A stretch of 64,000 nucleotides of DNA from Sphingomonas sp. ERG5. GTDB lineage: Bacteria > Pseudomonadota > Alphaproteobacteria > Sphingomonadales > Sphingomonadaceae. Location: NCBI RefSeq assembly GCF_000803065.1, contig NZ_JSXI01000016.1, positions 62,001 to 126,000 of the forward strand. The letters run 5' to 3'. The notes beneath the pieces are model-generated. The model was given only the letters and a program-made list of their open reading frames with translations. It was not told where the DNA came from and made no database searches. Numbering within the stretch: position 1 is the stretch's first letter; every line of letters starts with the position of its first letter. Below are positions 9,381-16,801 of the stretch, piece by piece. Both the position numbers and the translations under genes were made by a program.

Positions 9381-9578
9381 TCATCGCTTGAATAGATCGT
9401 TAGCGCTTGCGCGATGGTTAACGGCCTTGGTCATGCGGGTGCGTGTACGGACGATCTCGCCCTCCAGCGCGGCGATGCGCGCTGCGCATTCCTCGACCGA
9501 GAGCGGGTCGAGGTCCTGCCGGGTAAGCGCTGTCAGCGGATCGCCCGGTTTTCCTGCAAGGATCTCATCCAAATCCAT
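9381..9578 (-). CDS. DUF1192 family small protein
   Basis: A 65-residue protein, MDLDEILAGKPGDPL onward, with the family pattern SVEECAARIAALEGEIVRTR and the ending HRASANDLFKR. The middle is a short amphipathic helix likely to coil. DUF1192 proteins are widespread in alphaproteobacteria, are about this size, and have no known function. I take the ATG at 9578; longer in-frame extensions upstream overlap the divergent oxidoreductase and lack family resemblance. Confidence 0.85.
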   Translation of the reverse strand: MDLDEILAGKPGDPLTALTRQDLDPLSVEECAARIAALEGEIVRTRTRMTKAVNHRASANDLFKR

Positions 9579-9654
9579 GACATGAAAGTTGACCGGGTGA
9601 CCCACGATGTCAATAAGACCCGCCGGATTCCGGCGAAAAAGGGGCGGCGGAGCG

Positions 9655-10659
9655 ATGAGCGACATTCCGAAAATCATGCGGGCGATCGACCCTGAAGTGC
9701 CGGGCGGACCCGAAGTGCTGCGCATCGTCGAGCGTCCCGTGCCGGTACCGGGGCCCGATGAGGTGTTGATTCGTGTTGCCGCGGCGGGGGTCAATCGGCC
9801 CGAAGTGATGCAGCGCAAGGGATTATACCCACCCCCACCGGGTGCGCCGTCGATTCTCGGCATGGAGATATCCGGCACGATCGTCGCGGTCGGCGACGGC
9901 GTCATGAAGGAGATTATCGGCCAGCCGGTCTGCGCGCTGATCAGCGGCGGCGCTTATGCCGATTATGCCGTCGCGCCGTGGGGACAGTGTCTGCCGGTAC
10001 CCGAGGCGCTGTCGATGGTCGAGGCGGCGGCGATGCCCGAGACATTGTTCACCGTGTGGACCAATTTGTTCGAGCGCGGCTATGCCTCCGAAGGCGACAC
10101 GGTGCTGGTCCATGGTGGGACCAGTGGCATCGGCACCATGGCGATCGCGCTGGCCAATCTGTTCGACCTGACGATCATCGTCACCGCCGGCTCGGACGAG
10201 AAATGTGCCGCGGCCAGGGCGCTCGGGGCGGATCACGCGATCAACTACAAGACGCAGGATTTCGTCGCCGAAGTGAAAACACTCACTGGCGGCAAGGGAT
10301 GTGCTGTGGTGCTCGACATGGTCGGCGGGGATTATCTGCCGCGCAACCTGCAATGCCTGGCCGATGATGGCCGTCATGTCTCGATCGCGGTGCAGGGCGG
10401 TTTGACCGCGACGATCCCGATCTTCGAGATCATGCGCCGCCGCCTGACCCTGACCGGGTCGACGCTGCGCCCGCGAGACACTGCGTTCAAGACGCTGGTC
10501 GCCGATGAACTCCATCGTACGGTGTGGCCGCATGTCGAGGCGGGGCGGCTGAAGCCGGTGATCGACCGAACCTTCCCGCTCGCTGAAGCGCCCGCCGCGC
10601 ATGAACGGATGGAGGCGGGCGATCATGTCGGCAAGATCGTGCTGGTGATGGAGGGGTGA
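9655..10659 (+). CDS. NAD(P)H-quinone oxidoreductase, zinc-free MDR family
   Basis: A 334-residue medium-chain dehydrogenase/reductase of the quinone oxidoreductase type. The N-terminal GroES-like domain has GPDEVLIRVAAAGVNRPEVMQRKG. The nucleotide-binding motif is VLVHGGTSGIGTMAIALA, and later comes VLDMVGGDYLPRNLQCL. The structural and catalytic zinc Cys clusters of alcohol dehydrogenases are absent. It probably reduces quinones or related enones with NADPH. The start is set by GGCGGAG just upstream of MSDIPKIMRAID. It is divergent from the DUF1192 gene. Confidence 0.93.
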   Translation: MSDIPKIMRAIDPEVPGGPEVLRIVERPVPVPGPDEVLIRVAAAGVNRPEVMQRKGLYPPPPGAPSILGMEISGTIVAVGDGVMKEIIGQPVCALISGGAYADYAVAPWGQCLPVPEALSMVEAAAMPETLFTVWTNLFERGYASEGDTVLVHGGTSGIGTMAIALANLFDLTIIVTAGSDEKCAAARALGADHAINYKTQDFVAEVKTLTGGKGCAVVLDMVGGDYLPRNLQCLADDGRHVSIAVQGGLTATIPIFEIMRRRLTLTGSTLRPRDTAFKTLVADELHRTVWPHVEAGRLKPVIDRTFPLAEAPAAHERMEAGDHVGKIVLVMEG

Positions 10660-10687
10660 CGCCCGGGATCGGTCGTGGAAAAAGGCA

Positions 10688-10716
10688 GCGGGATCCCCGC
10701 GTTCGCGGGGATGACG
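10688..10716 (-). repeat. REP-like palindrome, copy 1
   Basis: A 29-bp element containing the inverted repeat CCCCGCG-TT-CGCGGGG, written here as GCGGG...GATGACG. It is the reverse orientation of the CGTCATCCCCGCG form. It is the outer left member of four copies around the GIY-YIG gene. Confidence 0.85.
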
Positions 10717-10751
10717 AGGGTTGTTTGGCTAGCCGCGTGCCCAACCACACG

Positions 10752-10780
10752 CGTCATCCCCGCGAACGCGGGAATCCCGC
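10752..10780 (+). repeat. REP-like palindrome, copy 2
   Basis: A 29-bp element in the CGTCATCCCCGCG orientation, inverted relative to copy 1 and 35 bp from it, with one mismatch in its right arm. Copies 1 and 2 form an inverted pair of the BIME kind. They could terminate the upstream oxidoreductase transcript. Confidence 0.85.
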
Positions 10781-10806
10781 TTCTTCTTCTTCTTCTTCTT
10801 CTTCTT
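10781..10806 (+). repeat. TTC trinucleotide tract
   Basis: A run of eight TTC units plus TT follows the palindrome directly and ends 8 nt before the GIY-YIG start codon. A short TTCTTCTTTT stub follows copy 3 on the other side. The tract is prone to slippage and occupies the space where the ribosome would bind. Confidence 0.85.
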
Positions 10807-10814
10807 GACGCCCG

Positions 10815-11144
10815 ATGAAGGGCGGCTGGGTTTATATGATGGCCGATCGCTATCGTGGTGCGATCTATATCGGCGTCACCTCCCGCATCGAAGCTCGAGC
10901 CTTCCAGCACGCGACCAAGGTCGGCTCCGACTTCTGCCGCCGCTACAACATCACGAAACTCGTCTGGGCGGAGTATACCGAACGGATCGAGGACGCGATC
11001 GCGCGCGAGAAGCAGATGAAGAAATGGCGGCGCGCTTGGAAGGTTGAACTGATCGAGACGTCGAATCCCGACTGGCTGGATTTGTTCGGGACGATCCATG
11101 GCGGGGTGGAAGAAGGCGCGGTGTTTCCGGAGGAGTTGCGATAG
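10815..11144 (+). CDS. solitary GIY-YIG nuclease-domain protein
   Basis: A 109-residue single-domain protein of the small GIY-YIG family. VYMM and YIGVTS give the two strands with their tyrosines. The catalytic Arg lies in SRIEARAFQH and the metal-binding Glu in IAREKQMKKWRRAWK. Nothing remains for a separate DNA-recognition domain. It lies 155 bp after the oxidoreductase and is enclosed by two pairs of REP-like palindromes. No good Shine-Dalgarno is visible because a TTC tract occupies that space. Family is firm; role is unknown, with DNA structure cutting or repeat maintenance possible. Confidence 0.85.
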   Translation: MKGGWVYMMADRYRGAIYIGVTSRIEARAFQHATKVGSDFCRRYNITKLVWAEYTERIEDAIAREKQMKKWRRAWKVELIETSNPDWLDLFGTIHGGVEEGAVFPEELR

Positions 11145-11165
11145 GCCCGCTTTCTTAAATCTCCC

Positions 11166-11194
11166 CGTCATCCCCGCGAAAGCGGGGATCCCGC
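11166..11194 (+). repeat. REP-like palindrome, copy 3
   Basis: A 29-bp element in the CGTCATCCCCGCG orientation with GAAAG-type centre. It starts 21 bp after the GIY-YIG stop codon. Confidence 0.85.
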
Positions 11195-11245
11195 TTCTTC
11201 TTTTCGACAGAGGTTCAGTCTCTACCGACCAAGGTGGAAAAGGCA

Positions 11246-11274
11246 GCGGGATCCCCGCTTTCGCGGGGATGACG
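11246..11274 (-). repeat. REP-like palindrome, copy 4
   Basis: The exact reverse complement of copy 3, 51 bp away. The bases just before it (ggaaaaggcagcggg) also match those before copy 1, so the repeated unit is longer than the palindrome. Confidence 0.85.
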
Positions 11275-11380
11275 TCGAGGTGGGTGGCTTCTCCCGCCAT
11301 CTCAATCGACATTCATGTTCGATTCCGCTGGCGACCGGCCGCGTCGGCCTCTATCCTGTTTGCATGGGGCAGGGTGGCAA

Positions 11381-11992
11381 GTGTTAGCGTTTCTCGGGGC
11401 GCCGGAAAATTTCGTCTTTGTTTCGGCCATCATATTGATGCTGTTGATCGGCGTCGTGCAGCTGGTCGGGCTTGGCCATGACGCACACATCCATGGCGAT
11501 TTCGATTCGCATCCCGACCTGCTGAGTTGGCTTGGGGTCGGTCGCTTGCCGATGCTCATGCTGCTGGTCGTCTTTCTCGCCATGTTCGGCATGATTGGGC
11601 TGATCGGCCAGCAGGCGATCCACGATACGACCGGCGCACTGCTCGACCCATGGTTCGCGATTCCGGCCGCCTTTGTCGCCGCGCTTCCCGTGACCGGCCT
11701 GGCGGCGCGGGGACTCGCGCATATCCTGCCGCGCGATCACACCACCGCCATCTCGCTCGACGATCTGGTCGGTGAGGCGGGCAGCATCGTCACCGGCCGG
11801 GCCGCGCACGGATCGCCCGCCCGCGCCCGCGTCGAGGACCAGCATGGCCAGGCGCATTACGTGATGGTCGAGCCCAATATGCCCGACCAGGTCTTCGAGG
11901 AAGGCGAGCGCATCCTGCTCGTGCGTCGCGAGAACCAGATCTTTCGTGCCATTTCCCGCGGCGACCATCGTCTGCCGCACATCGGAGTCTGA
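11381..11992 (+). CDS. YqiJ-like inner membrane protein (OB-fold, NfeD-related)
   Basis: About 203 residues from a GTG start preceded by CAGGG at 6 nt. There are three membrane segments: FVFVSAIILMLLIGVVQLVG, LPMLMLLVVFLAMFGMIGLIG and WFAIPAAFVAALPVTGLAA. A cytoplasmic beta-rich OB-like domain follows (about 125-195: GSIVTGRAAHGSPARARVEDQHG). YqiJ/NfeD proteins pair with flotillins, and the flotillin gene begins 5 nt downstream, so the two are an operon. An upstream ATG at 11315 would add 22 residues without membrane character and looks wrong. Confidence 0.83.
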   Translation: MLAFLGAPENFVFVSAIILMLLIGVVQLVGLGHDAHIHGDFDSHPDLLSWLGVGRLPMLMLLVVFLAMFGMIGLIGQQAIHDTTGALLDPWFAIPAAFVAALPVTGLAARGLAHILPRDHTTAISLDDLVGEAGSIVTGRAAHGSPARARVEDQHGQAHYVMVEPNMPDQVFEEGERILLVRRENQIFRAISRGDHRLPHIGV

Positions 11993-11997
11993 CCGCA

Positions 11998-13695
11998 ATG
12001 AATGACGTCGTGACCCAATCGGGATCGATCATACCCTATCTGATCTATTCGGGCGTCGGGCTTGCCGCGCTGCTGATCCTCGGCCTGATCCTGGCCAAGC
12101 TCTACAAGCGTGCCTCGAAAGAGATCGGCTTCGTCCGCACCGGTTTCGGCGGCGAAAAGGTCGTGATCAATGGCGGTGCGCTGGTGCTGCCGGTGTTCCA
12201 TGAAACCATGCCGGTCAACATGAACACCGTGCGCCTCGCGGTCGAACGCAAGAATACTGACGCGCTGATCACGCTCGACCGCTTGCGCATTGATGTGAAG
12301 GCGGAATTCTACGTCCGTGTCCGTCCCGATGCGCAGTCGATCGCGACCGCCGCGCAGACGCTTGGCATGCGCACCATGCATCCCGATGCGCTGAAGGAAC
12401 TGGTCGAAGGCAAGTTCGTCGACGCGCTGCGCTCGGTTGCGGCCGGCATGACGATGAACCAGCTGCACGAACAGCGCGCCGACTTCGTGCAGAAGGTGCA
12501 GCAGGTGTCGTCCGCCGATCTGGCGATGAACGGCCTGGAACTCGAATCCGTGTCGCTGACCGGGCTCGACCAGACCTCGATCGAGCATTTCAATGCCAAT
12601 AACGCGTTCGATGCCGAAGGTCTGACCAAGCTGACCGAGCAGATCGAGCTGCGCAAGAAAGCCCGCAACGACATTGAACAGGACACGCGGATCCAGATCG
12701 AGACCAAGAATCTCGAGGCCGAGCGTCAGTCTTTCCTGATCGGCCGGGACACCGAATTCGCGCGGCTCGAACAGGAGCGCGAGATCGAATTGAAGCGCGC
12801 CGGCCAGGCATCCGAGGTGGCGCGCGAACAGGCGCTGCGCACGCGTGAGGCGGATCAGGCCAAGATCGAGGCCAAGCAAAAGGTCGACAGCTCGCAGATC
12901 GAGGCCGACCGCGCGGTCAAGGAAGCGCAGATCGCGCAGGAGCAAGCGCTTGCGCTCGCCCGGCAGGAGCAGGAGATCGCGGTCCAGAACAAGAGTCGTG
13001 AGGAAAGCCAGGCTCGCGCAGAAGCGGACAAGGCGCGCGCCGGGGCGGTCGCGGCCGAGGAACAGGTCGGCACCGCGCGCGAGACCGAGATCGCTGAACG
13101 CCAGAAGCGCATCGAGCTGATCGACGCATCGCGCGAAGCCGAACGCGCCGCGATCGGCATCAAGGTCCAGGCCGAGGCCGAAAAACAGGCGGCCGCTGAC
13201 CGAGGCGAAGCGGTACGCCTGACCGCAGAGAGCGAAGCCGAGGCAGCCAAGCTCAAGGCCGAGGGCGACCGGGTCCGCTTCGAGGTCGAGGCGGCGGGCC
13301 AGCGTGCGGTCAACGAGGCGGCAAACCTGCTGTCGTCGGACCAGGTGTCGATGGCGACCAGACTGGCATTGTTGAAGGTGCTGCCCGAGCTGATCCGCGA
13401 AGCGGCGAAGCCGATGGAAGCGATCGACAGCATCAAGATCGTCCAGGTCGAAGGCCTGCAAGGGCAGGGCGGCGGTGGTGTCGCGATCGACGGCGATGGC
13501 GGGAATGGCAGTGGTGGCGGCAATCTTGCCAATTCAGCGGTGTCGGCGGCGCTGCGCTATCGTGCCCAGGCGCCGCTGATCGACGGGTTGATGAAGGAAC
13601 TCGGCATCGACGGCACGTCGCTCGAATCGATGACGCGGTCGGTCGCGAGCGCCGCACCGATCCAGGCCATTGTCATCGAGCCGGAAAAAGACTGA
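11998..13695 (+). CDS. flotillin / SPFH domain protein (YqiK type)
   Basis: A 565-residue membrane-anchored scaffold. It has one N-terminal membrane segment (YLIYSGVGLAALLILGLILAKLY), then the SPFH domain (about 35-200, with KNTDALITLDRLRIDVKAEFYVRV). A long Ala/Glu/Arg/Lys-rich coiled coil (about 230-430) and a flotillin C-terminal region follow. A Gly-rich stretch (GQGGGGVAIDGDGGNGSGGGN) interrupts the C-terminal part near residue 490. Flotillins organise membrane microdomains and fluidity. Gene order after yqiJ is the usual one. Confidence 0.95.
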   Translation: MNDVVTQSGSIIPYLIYSGVGLAALLILGLILAKLYKRASKEIGFVRTGFGGEKVVINGGALVLPVFHETMPVNMNTVRLAVERKNTDALITLDRLRIDVKAEFYVRVRPDAQSIATAAQTLGMRTMHPDALKELVEGKFVDALRSVAAGMTMNQLHEQRADFVQKVQQVSSADLAMNGLELESVSLTGLDQTSIEHFNANNAFDAEGLTKLTEQIELRKKARNDIEQDTRIQIETKNLEAERQSFLIGRDTEFARLEQEREIELKRAGQASEVAREQALRTREADQAKIEAKQKVDSSQIEADRAVKEAQIAQEQALALARQEQEIAVQNKSREESQARAEADKARAGAVAAEEQVGTARETEIAERQKRIELIDASREAERAAIGIKVQAEAEKQAAADRGEAVRLTAESEAEAAKLKAEGDRVRFEVEAAGQRAVNEAANLLSSDQVSMATRLALLKVLPELIREAAKPMEAIDSIKIVQVEGLQGQGGGGVAIDGDGGNGSGGGNLANSAVSAALRYRAQAPLIDGLMKELGIDGTSLESMTRSVASAAPIQAIVIEPEKD

Positions 13696-13700
13696 TGATT

Positions 13701-13734
13701 CCCGGCCATCCCCGCGTTCGCGGGGGTGGCCGGG
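13701..13734. repeat. long hairpin, degenerate REP-like element
   Basis: A 34-bp near-perfect palindrome (CCCGGCCATCCCCG ... CGGGGGTGGCCGGG) begins 6 nt after the flotillin stop codon. One T-G wobble breaks the arms. Its core matches the REP-like elements near 10.7 and 11.2 kb. It could trim or stop the flotillin transcript before the next gene. Confidence 0.7.
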
Positions 13735-13768
13735 CGAAGGGTCGCGGGGGCGGCCGGAGGGGGAATTC

Positions 13769-14344
13769 ATGCAGGAAGACGAAACACTCAAGCGGGATGG
13801 GACGATTCGCGCCATTCTGCTCGGCATCCTGATTTTGGCGATCGCGACGACCATCGTCCTGTCGAAACGGCCAGTGTTTATCGGCTTGCAGTCCGGCGTC
13901 GTGCCTGGCGCGCCGATTGCCGATCGCGATCTGCCGCCGGACTATGCCCGGGCCATGGACGGCTATGGCGTGCATATCCTCAAACTCGGTCGCCAGCGGA
14001 AGATTCCGATGGGCGTGCCCATTTCCGACCTGACCGATGAAAAGCCGCGGCTGAAATTCGGCTATTCCTTCTATGAGCGGGATGTTCTGGCGATGCCGTT
14101 TCTGGTCCGCAAGCAACATGGCCATGTGATCTATTATGAGAATGACGCGGAATTCGTCGTGGTGCCGGTCACTGACGATTATCTGCGGCAGGTCCGGATC
14201 AAGACGGCAAAGCCGCTCGATGATGGCGACTTTCCGCTATGGCCGCATGCCTGGGGCTGGCTGTTCGTGATTGCGATCGGCGGTATCGGCTTGTTCGAAC
14301 TCGGTGCGCAACGTCGCCGGCGCGAGATAAGCGGCATCATGTAG
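13769..14344 (+). CDS. hypothetical two-helix membrane protein
   Basis: A 191-residue protein with an N-terminal helix (AILLGILILAIATTIVLS) and a C-terminal helix (WGWLFVIAIGGIGLFELGA). About 130 residues lie between them, probably outside the cytoplasm. I recognise no family. Translation is supported by GGAGGGGG before the ATG. It follows the flotillin gene by 73 bp across a strong hairpin, so it may belong to the same unit at lower level. Its 3' end overlaps the convergent WYL regulator by 8 bp. Confidence 0.65.
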   Translation: MQEDETLKRDGTIRAILLGILILAIATTIVLSKRPVFIGLQSGVVPGAPIADRDLPPDYARAMDGYGVHILKLGRQRKIPMGVPISDLTDEKPRLKFGYSFYERDVLAMPFLVRKQHGHVIYYENDAEFVVVPVTDDYLRQVRIKTAKPLDDGDFPLWPHAWGWLFVIAIGGIGLFELGAQRRRREISGIM

Positions 14345-15305
14345 CCGGTGCGGTTCGGGCGACTATTCTTGCCGCCAGATCACGCAGTGTGGCGCGCAGC
14401 TCGGGCGGCTCGATCACCTCGATTTCCGGACCGACCCCAAGCAGGTCGAGCGCCGCCTGCTCGCCCTGCTCGACCGCCAGGGTCAGGCGAACCCAGCCAT
14501 CGTCCTCGGCTGCACCGGTCGTCTGCACGGCGCGGGCGGCATGGCTGCCGAGGCGCGCCAGCCGCTTGAGCCCGAGCGGCGAGGCACGCAGCACTGCTTC
14601 CGAACTCCGCAAATCGCCTTCGAAGCGCTGAATCGCTTCCGACCAGAATGCGGAAAGATCGAAATCCGCCGGCCGTTCGAACCCGGTTTCGAGCATTGTC
14701 GCGGACAGGATATTGGCGACCTTGAACAAGCGGATCTTGCCACGCGCGGCGGCGACGCAATACCAGCCGCCGCCCTTCATCACCAACCCCAGCGGCTCGA
14801 TCCGCCAGTCATGTGTCGCGGTCCAGCTTTCGTAGCGCATCTCGACGATGCGCTGGTCGAGCACCGCGCGAGTCAGCCGGGGCAGATGCTCGGCCGGCTG
14901 ATCGTCGCGGTACCAGTCGACTGGATCGAGATGGAAGCGCCCGCCGATTCGCGCTGCGCCATCGACCGATCCGGGGGTCAGCGCGGCAAGCAGCTTGCCC
15001 TTCGCGCGCGACGCCGCCGGGCCGAGGCCAAGCGCTGCCGCGGGCCCCGGCAAGCCGATCATCAGCATTGCCTCCGCCTCGTCGCTGGCGAGGCCGGTCA
15101 GCCGGGTGCGATAGCCGTCGAGCAATTGAAACCCACCGCCGGGACCGCGATCGCCATAGACCGGCACGCCCGCGGCGCTCAGGGCGTCGATGTCGCGATA
15201 GATGGTGCGCTCCGAAACCTCGAACTCGTCCGCCAGCGCGCGCGCGGTCAATCGTGTGCGCAACTGCAACAGGATCAGGATCGACAGGAGCCGGCTTGCG
15301 CGCAT
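14337..15305 (-). CDS. YafY-type transcriptional regulator (HTH + WYL)
   Basis: A 322-residue regulator. The N-terminal DeoR-like winged helix has SILILLQLRTRLTARALADEFEVSERTIYRDIDALSAAGVPV. A central WYL domain (about 140-215, WRIEPLGLVMKGGGWYCVAAARG) and a WCX-like C-terminus follow. WYL domains sense ligands, often nucleotides or stress signals. It diverges from the exported DUF1579-like gene, which it probably controls together with itself. An inverted repeat CTGAC-N7-GTCAG lies in the gap. Confidence 0.92.
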   Translation of the reverse strand: MRASRLLSILILLQLRTRLTARALADEFEVSERTIYRDIDALSAAGVPVYGDRGPGGGFQLLDGYRTRLTGLASDEAEAMLMIGLPGPAAALGLGPAASRAKGKLLAALTPGSVDGAARIGGRFHLDPVDWYRDDQPAEHLPRLTRAVLDQRIVEMRYESWTATHDWRIEPLGLVMKGGGWYCVAAARGKIRLFKVANILSATMLETGFERPADFDLSAFWSEAIQRFEGDLRSSEAVLRASPLGLKRLARLGSHAARAVQTTGAAEDDGWVRLTLAVEQGEQAALDLLGVGPEIEVIEPPELRATLRDLAARIVARTAPAT

Positions 15306-15328
15306 GAATCGACTATGCCCGATAATAG

Positions 15329-15345
15329 CTGACGGAAAGTGTCAG
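15329..15345. promoter_or_regulatory. candidate operator for the YafY-type regulator
   Basis: The inverted repeat CTGAC-GGAAAGT-GTCAG sits in the 81-bp gap between the divergent regulator and the DUF1579-like gene. Position and symmetry fit an operator; binding is inference. Confidence 0.5.
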
Positions 15346-15386
15346 GTAGCACGACCTAAGCCGTTTCGCATCACAGGCGAGAGGGA

Positions 15387-15974
15387 ATGGACATGATACA
15401 GGCAATCGGGCGCAGGGCGGTGCTGCAGGGCGCTGCGGGATTGATCGTCGCGCCAACGGCGTTGACGGGTGTGGTGGCGAGCGCCGCTGAAGTGGGGCCG
15501 CCCAAGGTAGACCCTCTGGGCAAGCCGGGCGATTTCGACTTTCTGACCGGCGAATGGCGAATCCATAACCGCATGATCAAGCCGGGCACGGCCAGCGAAT
15601 GGATCGAATTTCCCGGCGAAGCGACGGTGCGTGCAATCCTGGGCGGCGTGTGCAGCGTCGAGGAACTGCGTATCCCGGCACGTGATTTCTCCGGCATGGG
15701 GCTGCGGCTGCTCGATGTCGAGAAGCGGGTCTGGTCGGATCATTGGGTCAACGGCAAGTCGGGCGTGGTCGTGGTGCCGGGGCAGCTGGGTGTGTTCCGG
15801 GGTGGCGTCGGCACGTTCGAGTCAGAGGAAATGGACGGCGGCACCAGAGTTTCGGTGCGTGGGATATGGGATCGGATCACCCCTGTCTCGCATCGCTGGT
15901 ATCAGACCATGTCGCGCGATGGCGGCAAGAGCTGGGTAGAGAATTGGTACATGGACTGGACCCGTGTCGGATGA
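15387..15974 (+). CDS. Tat-exported DUF1579-like protein
   Basis: A 195-residue protein with a twin-arginine signal (GRRAVLQGAAGLIVAPTALTG...ASA). A small beta-barrel-like domain follows, with DFDFLTGEWRIHNRM at its start, the pattern seen in DUF1579-type proteins. C-terminal repeats are WYQTMSRDGGKSWVENWYMDWTRV. Role unknown; it may bind a small ligand in the periplasm. An ATG two codons in (15393) sits better from GAGAGGGA and may be the true start. Probably regulated by the divergent WYL protein. Confidence 0.7.
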   Translation: MDMIQAIGRRAVLQGAAGLIVAPTALTGVVASAAEVGPPKVDPLGKPGDFDFLTGEWRIHNRMIKPGTASEWIEFPGEATVRAILGGVCSVEELRIPARDFSGMGLRLLDVEKRVWSDHWVNGKSGVVVVPGQLGVFRGGVGTFESEEMDGGTRVSVRGIWDRITPVSHRWYQTMSRDGGKSWVENWYMDWTRVG

Positions 15975-16093
15975 CATGATCGGGCAAGTGGGCAGCTCAC
16001 AAGGGGCCCTTGTCGATCGCCCCGGTCGTTTGATTTGACCGGCCGCGCTGGCGCGCCATGAAGGGCGCGCCAGCAAAAGGGGGAGCCGCACCG

Positions 16094-16711
16094 ATGTCAG
16101 ACCTGATTCTCCACGAATATGCCCAGTCGGGAAATTGCTACAAGATCCGCCTGACTGCCGCCTATCTCGGCCTGGCGATCGAGCGGCGCGAATATGACAT
16201 CCTGGCGGGCGAAACGCGTACCCCGGCCTTTCTCGGCGCAGTCAATGCCAATGGGCGTATCCCGGTGCTGCAGGTCGGCGACCGGTTCCTGCCCGAAAGC
16301 GGCGCGGCCTGCCTGTATCTCGCCGATGGGTCGGCACTGATCCCGGAGGATCGCTTCGATCGCGCGGACATGATGCGCTGGATGTTCTGGGAGCAATATA
16401 ATCACGAACCCAATGTTGCGACATTGCGCTTCTGGCGCCTGTTCATCGGCGACAATGACCTGAACGACGCGCAGCGCGCGCAGCTTCCCCTCAAACAGGC
16501 CGCAGGCGAAGCTGCGCTGGCGTTGATGGACGACCATCTCGGTTTGCGGGATTATTTCGTCGGCGATCGGCTGACCCTCGCCGATATTGCGCTCTATGCC
16601 TACACCCATGTCGCGAATGATGGTGGCTTCGATCTTACGCGCTACCAATCCATACAACGTTGGATGAAGAAAGTTGCCGCAACGCGGGGCCACGTAACAA
16701 TAGAAGATTGA
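16094..16711 (+). CDS. glutathione S-transferase family protein
   Basis: A 205-residue cytosolic protein. The N-terminal thioredoxin-like domain carries the SGNCYKIRLTAAYLGL active-site region, cis-Pro in GRIPVLQVGD, and the glutathione-contacting ESGAACLYLADG. An all-helical C-terminal domain contains FVGDRLTLADIALYAYTHVA. It probably conjugates or reduces electrophiles with glutathione. AAGGGGGA lies before the ATG. It stands alone between an exported protein and the phosphoesterase pair. Confidence 0.92.
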   Translation: MSDLILHEYAQSGNCYKIRLTAAYLGLAIERREYDILAGETRTPAFLGAVNANGRIPVLQVGDRFLPESGAACLYLADGSALIPEDRFDRADMMRWMFWEQYNHEPNVATLRFWRLFIGDNDLNDAQRAQLPLKQAAGEAALALMDDHLGLRDYFVGDRLTLADIALYAYTHVANDGGFDLTRYQSIQRWMKKVAATRGHVTIED

Positions 16712-16801
16712 ATTGACACGGAACTGTCACGCGTCACGATTCTAAATGTAACACGAGATCGTCATAGCCGCTGCCATGGGAAACCTTAGCGGGGCCGAGC
16801 C

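Noticed and set aside
8131..9585. 484-codon plus-strand frame over clpA
   Set aside because: Antisense shadow of clpA; composition and lack of motifs argue against a gene.
11857..13461. 534-codon minus-strand frame opposite the flotillin gene
   Set aside because: Low-complexity Leu/Arg/Asp-rich product typical of an antisense read of a coiled coil.
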